Assembly: GCF_024714495.1 (NCBI RefSeq)
Contig: NZ_JAMZMJ010000012.1
Span: forward strand, 62,001-126,000
Source of the DNA: Marinoscillum pacificum
GTDB lineage: Bacteria; Bacteroidota; Bacteroidia; Cytophagales; Cyclobacteriaceae
DNA: 64,000 nucleotides
Direction: 5' to 3'
The notes below the pieces were generated by a model, which was not told the DNA's origin, made no database searches, and worked only from the letters and a program-made list of their open reading frames with translations. This document shows positions 1 through 6,460 of this stretch, one piece after another. Numbering within the stretch: position 1 is the first letter of the stretch; the number at the start of each line of letters is the position of its first letter. Position numbers and translations under genes: made by a program.

Positions 1-682
1 CGAATGTCACAAAAGTGGTCCACATCCAGGAATCTCTTCTATCTGCTACATTTGGAAGAGAAGTCATAGAAATAAGGAAATCAAACTCAATATGAGATGT
101 AGGAGGTACATCTGTGGTGATACCAGTAACCTTATATGATTTTTTATCCGCACCTTCACCTATTTCCAAATATTCGCCGAGTGCTTCTTGATCCTTGAAG
201 TATTTCTTGGCTGTTTCTTTTGTGAGAATTATCGAATTTGGGCTAGAAAGAGCGGTTGATTGATCTCCTTGTAAGAGAGGGAATGTAAAGATCTCCAGGA
301 AGTTCTCATCGACAGCTAGGACTTTTTCTTCTTCAAATACAATGGGTTGAGAGCCAATAGAGCGACTGATCACCTGAGGTCCAGTTGGGTGTGCCCTCGT
401 GAGTGCTTCGAATTCTGGTACTTCTTCACGCAAAGCATGAACTACAGCAGGTCCAGTGGAGCCAAACAGAGCATCGTCATCTCCCCAGATGAAGGTTTGA
501 TTGATTCTGTAGATACGCTCTGCATTGGAGTGAAACTTGTCGTACTGCAATTCATAACTAGTATAAAGGGCGATGGTAATGCATACCATAATCCCTAGAG
601 ATAGGCCTAGTATATGGATAAAGGCAAAGAATCTTTGTCTTTGAATAGAGCGGATAGCAACTGTGAGTAAATTCTTAAACAT
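1..682 (-). CDS. MacB/FtsX-like ABC transporter permease, N-terminal part (3' end outside window)
   Basis: Reading the minus strand from an ATG at 682 gives an open frame of about 227 residues that runs off the left edge. It begins MFKNLLTVAIRSIQRQRFFA, then a hydrophobic membrane segment at about residues 18-38, then a soluble region containing YELQYDKFHSNAERIYRINQ. This is the N-terminal membrane helix and MacB-type periplasmic core domain of the antimicrobial-peptide or lipoprotein type FtsX-family permeases that are multiplied in Bacteroidota. The remaining three helices should lie beyond the window. An in-frame ATG at 706 is possible, but family members usually start a few residues before the KN..AIR motif, which favours 682. 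The substrate cannot be told from the sequence; the ATPase partner is not in view. Confidence 0.85.
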   Translation of the reverse strand, partial: MFKNLLTVAIRSIQRQRFFAFIHILGLSLGIMVCITIALYTSYELQYDKFHSNAERIYRINQTFIWGDDDALFGSTGPAVVHALREEVPEFEALTRAHPTGPQVISRSIGSQPIVFEEEKVLAVDENFLEIFTFPLLQGDQSTALSSPNSIILTKETAKKYFKDQEALGEYLEIGEGADKKSYKVTGITTDVPPTSHIEFDFLISMTSLPNVADRRDSWMWTTFVTF

Positions 683-892
683 GGACTTTCGGTTTGGATT
701 TACCATACCAAAATTGCTGCCACATAATGTAAGTGGTTGATAAATAATGTGTTGTGTGTTTTGGTGTGCTGGATGACTGCTCGAATATGGACAGTTTTGT
801 TCGATATTATGATGAATTTACGTAGGCTTTAAGGGAAACGCGTAATTTCAATGTTTAGGCGATACCCTCTTATAATCCTCTTGCGTCATTCT

Positions 893-900
893 CATCTTTG
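893..900 (+). promoter_or_regulatory. possible -7 promoter element
   Basis: CATCTTTG resembles the Bacteroidota -7 box TAnnTTTG and would start a transcript near 907. No good -33 TTG is visible at the usual distance. It supports an ATG at 950, rather than 911, as the start of the downstream gene. Confidence 0.3.
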
Positions 901-949
901 TATTGTAGTTATGACAAATAAACGCAAACCGACTAAAAGACTAAAAAAT

Positions 950-1396
950 ATGACAACTTCAAGCATCGCAGCCCCAAGTTACCTGACATCTTATACCAAT
1001 ACTATGACAGGTTTTTCATCACAGTCACAAGGGTTTGTTCTGGATGCAACGTCAACTACCCCATTGATTAAATACAGCAAAAGTCATAATTCACTTGTGG
1101 TACGTGGAAACTCTATATCCACAAACATGGAAGACTTTTATAAGCCAATCATGGCTATGTTAAAAAATGATGCGCTCACTAGCAGATCGGTAACTGTTGA
1201 AGTGAGTTTGATCAACATGAATTTGCCGACTCTAAAGGTATTGTTTGACCTATTCAAATACCTGGAGCTAAAGAAATTAACAGGTGGCAATGTAGAGGTG
1301 ATTTGGAGAGTTGATGCCACCAATCCTGAAATGATCGATACAGGTTTGAACTTTTCAGACCTGTACGATTTGGATTTCAAAGTATTAACGAAATAG
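950..1396 (+). CDS. SiaC-like (DUF1987) regulatory protein, paralogue 1
   Basis: A 148-residue protein when started at the ATG at 950; in-frame ATGs at 911 and 851 would add sequence with no protein-like character. From residue 36 it matches the SiaC/DUF1987 pattern: TTPLIKYSKSHNSLVVRGNS, then EDFYKPI, a strand, LKVLFDLFKYLE, VEVIWRVD and a final Asp-rich strand. SiaC of Pseudomonas is a phosphorylated switch controlling a diguanylate cyclase and is a target of the SiaA/SiaB phosphatase and kinase. In family members with the switch, an NTSS-like motif precedes the long helix. Here that stretch reads NLPT, so the expected phospho-acceptor Thr is Leu. This is the first of four paralogues within 6 kb. 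A terminator follows. The family call rests on motif recall; the partner is unknown. Confidence 0.72.
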   Translation: MTTSSIAAPSYLTSYTNTMTGFSSQSQGFVLDATSTTPLIKYSKSHNSLVVRGNSISTNMEDFYKPIMAMLKNDALTSRSVTVEVSLINMNLPTLKVLFDLFKYLELKKLTGGNVEVIWRVDATNPEMIDTGLNFSDLYDLDFKVLTK

Positions 1397-1433
1397 GTTT
1401 TTAGATTAGTTGTTAGTTAGGTTTTAGCGATTA

Positions 1434-1463
1434 AGGGGTGCACAATAGTGCACCTCTTTTTTT
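1434..1463 (+). terminator. intrinsic terminator after SiaC-like paralogue 1
   Basis: GGTGCAC, a 4-base loop (AATA) and GTGCACC form a perfect 7-bp stem that extends by a further G-T and A-T pair, followed by a run of T. It lies about 40 bp after the stop codon. Confidence 0.85.
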
Positions 1464-1570
1464 GTAAATAGGGGAAGTGCCTATCCATTCAGGTGAATTG
1501 CGTAATCTTTCAAGATGAGTAAAATGCTCTAATAATTCCTTGATTGATACAATAATTTAGTGATCGTAAC

Positions 1571-1582
1571 CACTTTGAGTAT
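1571..1582 (+). promoter_or_regulatory. possible promoter core upstream of SiaC-like paralogue 2
   Basis: CACTTTGAGTAT lies 27 bp before the ATG at 1609 and contains the TTTG of the Bacteroidota -7 element. The identical 12-mer recurs at 5120-5131 in the spacer between the duplicated units, which argues that it is a functional or copied promoter core. The TA of the consensus is missing. Confidence 0.35.
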
Positions 1583-1608
1583 TTATTGAAACTATAACTA
1601 TCACGATT

Positions 1609-2040
1609 ATGAACACCAACCAGATTGTTCACACAGGTTTACGTGTGTCTAAGCCGCATGGCAATTATTCTGAAACAACTAAAGCTCACAATTCACCCGT
1701 GAAATTCGACCCGATAAATGGAACATTGATCTTAAAAGGAAAAATAACGCAAAGGGATTTGCATCACTTTTATTTTCCAATTAAAAGTCAATTAGCAATG
1801 CATCTTGAGAAGAAGCAAGAGCTGATTGTAGGTATTTTCTTGTCTGATCTTGATTTCGCGAATGTGAAGATGTTATTCGAGCTTTTCACATATGTGAGAC
1901 GGGTGAAGAAGAGTGGAGCTAGTATTAAAGTAAAATGGTTTATCAGTCCGTTTGATGCTCACTTGTTAGATATAGCTCAAGATTTTGAACAATTGTTTAA
2001 AGTAGGTACAGAAAACGTTTTGACTAGAGTTCAATACTAG
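1609..2040 (+). CDS. SiaC-like (DUF1987) regulatory protein, paralogue 2
   Basis: A 143-residue protein with the same order of elements as its neighbours: SPVKFDPINGTLILKGKI, a helix containing HHFYFPI, VKMLFELFTYV and IKVKWF. FDP-x-NG is the classical beta-hairpin of DUF1987 proteins. The stretch equivalent to the phospho-acceptor motif reads LDFANVK, with Phe in place of Thr, so this copy should not be phosphorylated at the canonical site. It is the most divergent of the four and the only one ending in VLTRVQY. Its last 17 bp overlap, tail to tail, the end of the aminotransferase gene on the other strand. It probably binds a partner protein without a phospho-switch; no kinase or phosphatase gene is adjacent. 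Confidence 0.65.
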   Translation: MNTNQIVHTGLRVSKPHGNYSETTKAHNSPVKFDPINGTLILKGKITQRDLHHFYFPIKSQLAMHLEKKQELIVGIFLSDLDFANVKMLFELFTYVRRVKKSGASIKVKWFISPFDAHLLDIAQDFEQLFKVGTENVLTRVQY

Positions 2041-2623
2041 AAACCGGAATTTCTATTTCCCCGAGATTCAACATGGCGTTGATTAGCGATATCTTTTGAA
2101 ATGACTGAATATCGACTAAGGAAATCTCTATCTCGGAGATCAGCCCCATTTCCAATAAATATTGCCTCTTTACCCCAGGTAGTAGATAACTTTTTGGAGT
2201 AAGCCAATTGGAGCCGTCATAAAAAGCCAGGTTGGCATAGTAAGAATCTGTGACTAAGTTATTCTTCACTATGATGATGTCGTCAAAAGCACCACGTTTT
2301 TGAAAGAGACTCGTAAGGTATTGCCGATCTTCAAACTTATACTCATATTCTACTGTGTCGTCCTGAACTACTTTTAGGGATTTGATCGGATTTACCTTGT
2401 ATTCTGAGTATTCAATATCAATTACGTCCTGCGAATACACTACACGTACTTTGTGGCGTTCATCAAAATCGATTTTTGGTAAAACATCTGCCAGATCAAT
2501 GGGGTGGATATTTGGGTAAAACTTTTCAAAAGTTCGGTTGACTCTCTTCTGGTGATATTTAATTAATTGATATTCACCGTGTTGAAAACAGATGGATTCT
2601 ATAAATTTCTGATCTAGATTCAT
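2024..2623 (-). CDS. pabC: aminotransferase class IV, probable 4-amino-4-deoxychorismate lyase
   Basis: A 199-residue PLP enzyme of the class IV (branched-chain aminotransferase / ADC lyase) fold. The probable Schiff-base lysine is K96 in YKFEDR. The later part follows the family pattern: FDDIIIVKNNLVTDSYYANL, then a LTPKSYLLPGVKR phosphate- and cofactor-binding stretch. It is shorter than typical family members (about 270 residues), which is common for the PabC-like proteins of Bacteroidota. The presence of pabB about 4 kb downstream on the same strand supports a role in making p-aminobenzoate for folate, although the two genes are separated by the SiaC cluster. It faces the CHASE2 gene with only 34 bp between the starts. 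The gene symbol is inferred, not proven. Confidence 0.7.
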   Translation of the reverse strand: MNLDQKFIESICFQHGEYQLIKYHQKRVNRTFEKFYPNIHPIDLADVLPKIDFDERHKVRVVYSQDVIDIEYSEYKVNPIKSLKVVQDDTVEYEYKFEDRQYLTSLFQKRGAFDDIIIVKNNLVTDSYYANLAFYDGSNWLTPKSYLLPGVKRQYLLEMGLISEIEISLVDIQSFQKISLINAMLNLGEIEIPVSSIEL

Positions 2624-2657
2624 TTCACTTACCGTTAAGATAACCTAATCCGCCGTT

Positions 2658-3926
2658 ATGAGACGATTTCTATTGGATACTGTCTTATGCTCTCTTTTCA
2701 TTTTTAGTTTAATGGGCTTATTCTCCAGTGTCACTTATTTTCGAATATTTGATGTTTTAGATCCTGTTGGAGAAATGTTCGCTGATTTTGAGATGAGTGA
2801 CTTAGTCATGTCTCAATTGAGAGAAGCTCCACTTGCTAGTGAAGATATAGTTGTTGTCAATATTTCTAATGCTAACCGTGAAGAAATAGGCTACATGATT
2901 CAAATTTTGGAGCAGTATCAACCTGCTGTGATTGGCGTAGATGTCACCTTTTCTGTACCAAAATCATATGCTGAGGATAGTGTGTTTGCACAAACGCTAG
3001 CCATGTATGACAATGTGGTTATTGGTAGTGAGTTGAGGCTGCCTGTTATGGATGATACTAAGGGATATGGGTTTGATACATTAGTTATTCCGGTGCCTCG
3101 ACTAGCAGAGCACGCAGATTTTGGTTTTGTGAATTTGTTGACTGACGCAGAAAATCAGGATGATGTCAAGTTTTGTCGAGAATTGGTTTTAAGAGCGAAG
3201 GTGCGAGGAATAGAAGAAGAACAACTGGCATTCGCAGTAAAGCTGGCACAATATAAAGATCCAGAAGCAACTCAGGTCTTTCTCGATCGCAATAACTTGA
3301 TTGAAACCATCAATTATAGAGGAAATGTGATGGATTTTGGTCGATCAGAGTTTGGGACCAAATACTTTGCATTGGATATTCATGAGGTGTTTGATGAGAA
3401 CTTTACTGAAGATCTGCTTAAAGACAAAGTGGTCATCATGTGCTTTTTAGGAAATTATATCGGTGACATGAACACACGTCAGGATTTATATTTTACACCA
3501 TTAAATAAGAACTACGTTGGTAAATCTGAGCCTGATATGTTTGGTGGCGTTATTCATGCTAATACTGTTTCGATGATATTGGAAGAGGATTACATTGAAT
3601 ACATGCCATCTTCTTATGGAATTGTGTTAGCCATTTTTGGTTGTTTGATAACTGTCTTTTGCTTCAAGTGGGTGTATGGAGCCTTGCCTAGCTGGTATGA
3701 TGGAATCACTAAGATTGTTCAATTGGTATTGGTGGCTAGCTTGACTTTATTAAGCATTTACATGTTTATCAGCCATAATTACAAAACCGAACTAACTCTA
3801 CTGTTAGTGGTGATAGCTCTTTCTGGAGACTCTATTGAGGTCTATCATGGGGTGGTCAAAAACCTGTTCTCTAGAAAAAAGAGATCTCAACTCTTTAAGT
3901 TAAACCGCCATTTTTGGAAAGAATAA
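2658..3926 (+). CDS. CHASE2 sensor-domain membrane protein without output domain
   Basis: A 422-residue protein. Residues 5-28 form an N-terminal membrane helix, about 35-300 form an extracytoplasmic CHASE2 domain (SEDIVVVNISNANREEIGYM, QPAVIGVDVTF, VVIMCFLGNY), and about 314-400 hold three closely spaced membrane helices (YGIVLAIFGCLITVF, IVQLVLVASLTLLSIYMF, ELTLLLVVIALSG). It ends in a short basic tail, FSRKKRSQLFKLNRHFWKE. CHASE2 normally senses something in the periplasm for an attached kinase, cyclase or adenylate cyclase; here there is none, so any signal must pass to a separate protein. Its stop codon coincides with the left edge of the 0.67-kb duplicated unit, and there is no terminator, so it may be cotranscribed with the following outer-membrane protein and SiaC-like genes. 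That partnership is inference. Confidence 0.85.
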   Translation: MRRFLLDTVLCSLFIFSLMGLFSSVTYFRIFDVLDPVGEMFADFEMSDLVMSQLREAPLASEDIVVVNISNANREEIGYMIQILEQYQPAVIGVDVTFSVPKSYAEDSVFAQTLAMYDNVVIGSELRLPVMDDTKGYGFDTLVIPVPRLAEHADFGFVNLLTDAENQDDVKFCRELVLRAKVRGIEEEQLAFAVKLAQYKDPEATQVFLDRNNLIETINYRGNVMDFGRSEFGTKYFALDIHEVFDENFTEDLLKDKVVIMCFLGNYIGDMNTRQDLYFTPLNKNYVGKSEPDMFGGVIHANTVSMILEEDYIEYMPSSYGIVLAIFGCLITVFCFKWVYGALPSWYDGITKIVQLVLVASLTLLSIYMFISHNYKTELTLLLVVIALSGDSIEVYHGVVKNLFSRKKRSQLFKLNRHFWKE

Positions 3927-3932
3927 GGTGTT

Positions 3933-4019
3933 ACACGCGTAAATCTCGTGTGTCTACGAGAAGTACTTAGTGTGATAGATGCGTAATGTCCTTAGCCGTA
4001 TCCCTCATTTGTTTTGAGG
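3933..4019 (+). promoter_or_regulatory. structured upstream region with overlapping hairpins (copy A)
   Basis: ACACG (3933-3937) pairs with CGTGT (3947-3951), and CTCGT (3945-3949) pairs with ACGAG (3956-3960). The two stems share bases and cannot form together. A third stem joins CCTCA (4003-4007) and TGAGG (4015-4019). All three are unchanged in copy B (5309-5395). They could be RNA structures if transcription comes from the CHASE2 gene, or operator half-sites if the promoter is the ACTTTG near 4084. Confidence 0.45.
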
Positions 4020-4110
4020 CTGTCTCGCGTTTTTTGAATTCAGTGTTTCGCTCTCGTTTTCAGGTAGTTAAAGTGGCAACTTTGATTTGTAATAAAAACA
4101 CAAAGAGACC

Positions 4111-4587
4111 ATGAAAACTATATTCACAACATTCGCACTAGTAGTAATAACAACATTCGCATTTGGACAGGACTTATCTCTTAAAAGCTACATTGAGCAA
4201 ACAGAAGTTGGTCCAAAAGTAGGGTCAGCTTTAGGTTTCAATACCAAATCAGGAATTGAAATTGGAGGTTTTTTCCAAAAGGCAGTAGACGGTATGTTAA
4301 CAGAAGAATCCACTCCCTGGAACTGCGAAAAAGAATTTTATGGAGCCTATTTTACCTATCCGGTTGTTTCAGGACAATTCTTTGATTTAGGCTTCAATGT
4401 AAGAACAGGAGTGAGTAACGGCGAGAACTTCACCATTACTCCAAGTTTGCTGACGAGCGTATCACCAATCAAACAGGTAAAAGTAGGTGCAGGACTTGGC
4501 GTACGTGCCATGAGACCTACAGTACAAGGTATGATTACTATCCGATTGAACGCTGGAAGTAAAGGCGGTGTGTTAGCTTCTAATTAA
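4111..4587 (+). CDS. small secreted outer-membrane beta-barrel-like protein, copy A
   Basis: A 158-residue protein with a clear signal peptide (MKTIFTTFALVVITTFAFGQ, cleavage after about residue 19). The mature part is rich in alternating Gly, Ser and aromatic residues: KVGSALGFNTKSGIEIGGFF, SGQFFDLGFNVRTGV, VKVGAGLGVRAMRPTVQGMI and ITIRLNAG, the pattern of amphipathic beta strands. This suggests a small outer-membrane barrel of about eight strands. No named family is recognised. It is 157/158 identical to the protein at 5487-5963; the only change is Thr14 versus Ala, in the signal peptide. The SiaC-like gene starts 24 bp after its stop, so the two are probably one transcript. A TTTG at 4081-4084 gives a possible promoter 26 bp before the ATG. 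Confidence 0.8.
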   Translation: MKTIFTTFALVVITTFAFGQDLSLKSYIEQTEVGPKVGSALGFNTKSGIEIGGFFQKAVDGMLTEESTPWNCEKEFYGAYFTYPVVSGQFFDLGFNVRTGVSNGENFTITPSLLTSVSPIKQVKVGAGLGVRAMRPTVQGMITIRLNAGSKGGVLASN

Positions 4588-4611
4588 TCAGTGGTAAAAA
4601 TTAATAAGACG

Positions 4612-5025
4612 ATGATAAGCGCATTAAACTATTCCTTGAGTTTAGCGATTTTCGCAAGTACAATTGAAGAGATCATCGAGCCAACGTTGACTACTCCCTA
4701 TGTGAAGTATGACCGAAGCAGCAACTACCTAATGATAAAAGGAACCTCAACAAGAGACAACATAGAGTTATTCTATGGCAAAGTGTTGAAGGAGTTCAAA
4801 CAAAAAATCAAACAAATGAATACGGGTGTATTGCACTTGAACTTCAAGACGTTCAATACCTCGACTGCCAAAGTATTGTTTGACCTGTTCAGAAGTTTGC
4901 TGGATGCGCAGAATGCAGGTCACCTTGTAGCCATCCAATGGGATGTGTATAATTCGGAAGAGGATATGATAGACACAGCAAGGGACTTTGCTGAGCTATT
5001 TGATCTGAAGATCAAAATAAAGTAA
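4612..5025 (+). CDS. SiaC-like (DUF1987) regulatory protein, paralogue 3 (phospho-site retained)
   Basis: A 137-residue protein. I start it at ATG 4612 rather than an upstream GTG at 4591, because MISALNYSLSLAI then aligns end to end with paralogue 4 (MLSAINYSLNSVL), also 137 residues. It carries IIEPTLTTPYVKYDRSSNYL, IELFYGKVL, the switch-like motif FNTSTAKVLFDLF, VAIQWDVYN and DFAELFDLKIKIK. NTST matches the NTSS of characterised SiaC proteins and offers a phosphorylatable Thr; the other three paralogues in this window lack it. It follows the outer-membrane protein gene by 24 bp and ends in its own terminator, so the pair is a two-gene operon. Function by analogy: a phospho-dependent partner switch. 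Confidence 0.78.
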   Translation: MISALNYSLSLAIFASTIEEIIEPTLTTPYVKYDRSSNYLMIKGTSTRDNIELFYGKVLKEFKQKIKQMNTGVLHLNFKTFNTSTAKVLFDLFRSLLDAQNAGHLVAIQWDVYNSEEDMIDTARDFAELFDLKIKIK

Positions 5026-5056
5026 GTGTTTTAGTATATAGTTTCATGGTGATATG

Positions 5057-5087
5057 GCCGGCCACGCAAGTGGTCGGCTGTTTTTTT
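5057..5087 (+). terminator. intrinsic terminator of duplicated unit A
   Basis: GCCGGCCAC, loop GCAA, GTGGTCGGC (9 bp with one G-T pair), then a T run. The same hairpin with a TTA loop follows unit B at 6433-6460, so the terminator was part of the duplicated operon. Confidence 0.9.
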
Positions 5088-5300
5088 GTATCAATATTTG
5101 ATTTTTAAACAGCCTGTTTCACTTTGAGTATCACAAGCTATAAGTCGAGTAATGATCCTGTCCTCTTCTTGAAACCACCTTTGACCTTATTGCCAGGATT
5201 ATTGGGTTCAATTCTATGGGTTCTGTAGTTAATGACTATTCAATTCAATCAGTGGTATGAATGAGAAAGTTCTTCAAAATGTCGATTTGGAGGTTGATTG
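5088..5300. other. non-coding spacer between duplicated units
   Basis: Together with the upstream part of unit B this makes about 460 bp without a gene. It contains an orphan copy (5120-5131) of the CACTTTGAGTAT motif found in front of the SiaC-like gene at 1609. No convincing reading frame or RNA is visible. It may be what remains of an ancestral upstream region. Confidence 0.5.
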
Positions 5301-5968
5301 AAGGTGTTACACGCGTAAATCTCGTGTGTCTACGAGAAGTACTTAGTGTCATAGATGCGTAATGTCCCTAGCCGTATCCCTCATTTGTTTTGAGGCTGTC
5401 TCGCGTTTTTTGAATTCAGTGTTTCGCTCTCGTTTTCAGGTAGTTAAAGTGGCAACTTTGATTTGTAATTAAAACACAAAGAGACCATGAAAACTATATT
5501 CACAACATTCGCACTAGTAGTAATAGCAACATTCGCATTCGGACAGGACTTATCTCTTAAAAGCTACATCGAGCAAACAGAAGTTGGTCCAAAAGTAGGG
5601 TCAGCTCTAGGTTTCAATACCAAATCAGGAATTGAAATTGGAGGTTTTTTCCAAAAGGCAGTAGACGGTATGTTGACAGAAGAATCCACTCCCTGGAACT
5701 GCGAAAAAGAATTTTATGGAGCCTATTTTACCTATCCGGTCGTTTCAGGGCAATTCTTTGATTTAGGCTTCAATGTAAGAACAGGAGTAAGCAACGGCGA
5801 GAACTTCACCATTACTCCAAGTTTGCTGACGAGCGTATCACCAATCAAACAGGTAAAAGTAGGTGCAGGACTTGGTGTACGTGCCATGAGGCCTACAGTA
5901 CAAGGTATGATTACTATCCGATTAAACGCTGGAAGCAAAGGTGGAGTGTTAGCTTCTAATTAATCAGT
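5301..5968 (+). repeat. duplicated unit, copy B (high-identity part)
   Basis: Second copy of the segment at 3925-4592, same length. Copy B has no CHASE2 gene in front of it. The upstream non-coding part is at least as conserved as the coding part. Confidence 0.95.
5487..5963 (+). CDS. small secreted outer-membrane beta-barrel-like protein, copy B
   Basis: Same 158-residue protein as at 4111-4587, with Ala instead of Thr at residue 14 within the signal peptide. About 14 further nucleotide differences are all synonymous, so the mature proteins are identical. This means either recent duplication with strong purifying selection, or repeated gene conversion. It is followed 30 bp later by SiaC-like paralogue 4. 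Increased dosage of one barrel protein while the partner gene changes would fit a barrel acting with two different cytoplasmic switch proteins, but that is inference. Confidence 0.8.
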   Translation: MKTIFTTFALVVIATFAFGQDLSLKSYIEQTEVGPKVGSALGFNTKSGIEIGGFFQKAVDGMLTEESTPWNCEKEFYGAYFTYPVVSGQFFDLGFNVRTGVSNGENFTITPSLLTSVSPIKQVKVGAGLGVRAMRPTVQGMITIRLNAGSKGGVLASN

Positions 5969-5993
5969 AGAAAAATTTAAAATTGACAAGACG

Positions 5994-6407
5994 ATGTTAA
6001 GTGCGATCAATTATTCTCTTAATTCTGTACTGCACGCTTTAGTAGCAGAGGATATTATCGAGCCAACATTCACAACTCCGTTTGTGAAGTATGACAAAAC
6101 AAGAAATGCCTTAACGATCAAAGGATCATCTACAAGAAAAAACATTGTTCAATTCTACGATCGCGTTTTAGGAGATTTTAAATACAATTTGAGAACTAAA
6201 CGAAGAGGTGAACTTCATTTAAACTTCACCAAGTTTGGTCCATCAACGCTAAAAATATTATTCAGCTTATTACGCTTCGTTAGCAAAGAGCAACAATTAG
6301 GAACCAAAGTCGATGTTGTCTGGAGTGTAGCAGGAGCTGAAGTAGAGATGCTTGATACCATTAGGGATTTTGCTGAACTATACGATTTGAGATTAAAGAT
6401 TAGGTGA
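5994..6407 (+). CDS. SiaC-like (DUF1987) regulatory protein, paralogue 4
   Basis: A 137-residue protein collinear with paralogue 3: IIEPTFTTPFVKYDKTRNAL, IVQFYDRVLGDFK, FGPSTLKILFSLLRF, VDVVWSVAG and DFAELYDLRLKIR. The switch motif NTST of paralogue 3 is GPST here, so Asn-Thr has become Gly-Pro and the canonical acceptor Thr is lost, although an adjacent Ser and Thr remain. The C-terminal Asp-rich strand is well kept. Overall divergence from paralogue 3 is large compared with the near identity of the two barrel genes just upstream. It ends the second two-gene operon and is followed by a terminator whose T run overlaps the end of pabB. Confidence 0.75.
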   Translation: MLSAINYSLNSVLHALVAEDIIEPTFTTPFVKYDKTRNALTIKGSSTRKNIVQFYDRVLGDFKYNLRTKRRGELHLNFTKFGPSTLKILFSLLRFVSKEQQLGTKVDVVWSVAGAEVEMLDTIRDFAELYDLRLKIR

Positions 6408-6432
6408 GTTTTATTAGTTTCATGGTGATGTA

Positions 6433-6460
6433 GCCGGCCACTTAGTGGTCGGCTTTTTTT
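6433..6460 (+). terminator. intrinsic terminator of duplicated unit B
   Basis: GCCGGCCAC, loop TTA, GTGGTCGGC, then seven T. The last bases reach the stop codon of the convergent pabB gene (6459). Confidence 0.9.

Larger units (their letters stand above)
3925..4592 (+). repeat. duplicated unit, copy A (high-identity part)
   Basis: This 668-bp segment recurs at 5301-5968 with a constant offset of 1376 bp and no indel. Reading both, I count 3 differences in the 186 bp upstream of the coding start and about 15 in the 477-bp gene, of which only one changes an amino acid. The left edge is at the CHASE2 stop codon. Identity falls sharply just after the stop codon of the 158-residue gene. Beyond that point gene order and terminator are still duplicated but the SiaC-like genes have diverged. 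Confidence 0.95.

Noticed and set aside
347-598. 83-codon plus-strand frame
   Set aside because: Lies opposite the MacB-like permease gene, whose translation has clear domain features.
851-949. N-terminal extension of SiaC-like paralogue 1 (33 residues from an ATG at 851)
   Set aside because: No similarity to the paralogues, and it crosses the probable promoter near 893-900.
3925-5968. Composite transposon as the cause of the duplicated unit
   Set aside because: No transposase gene, terminal inverted repeats or target-site duplications are visible at the unit edges.
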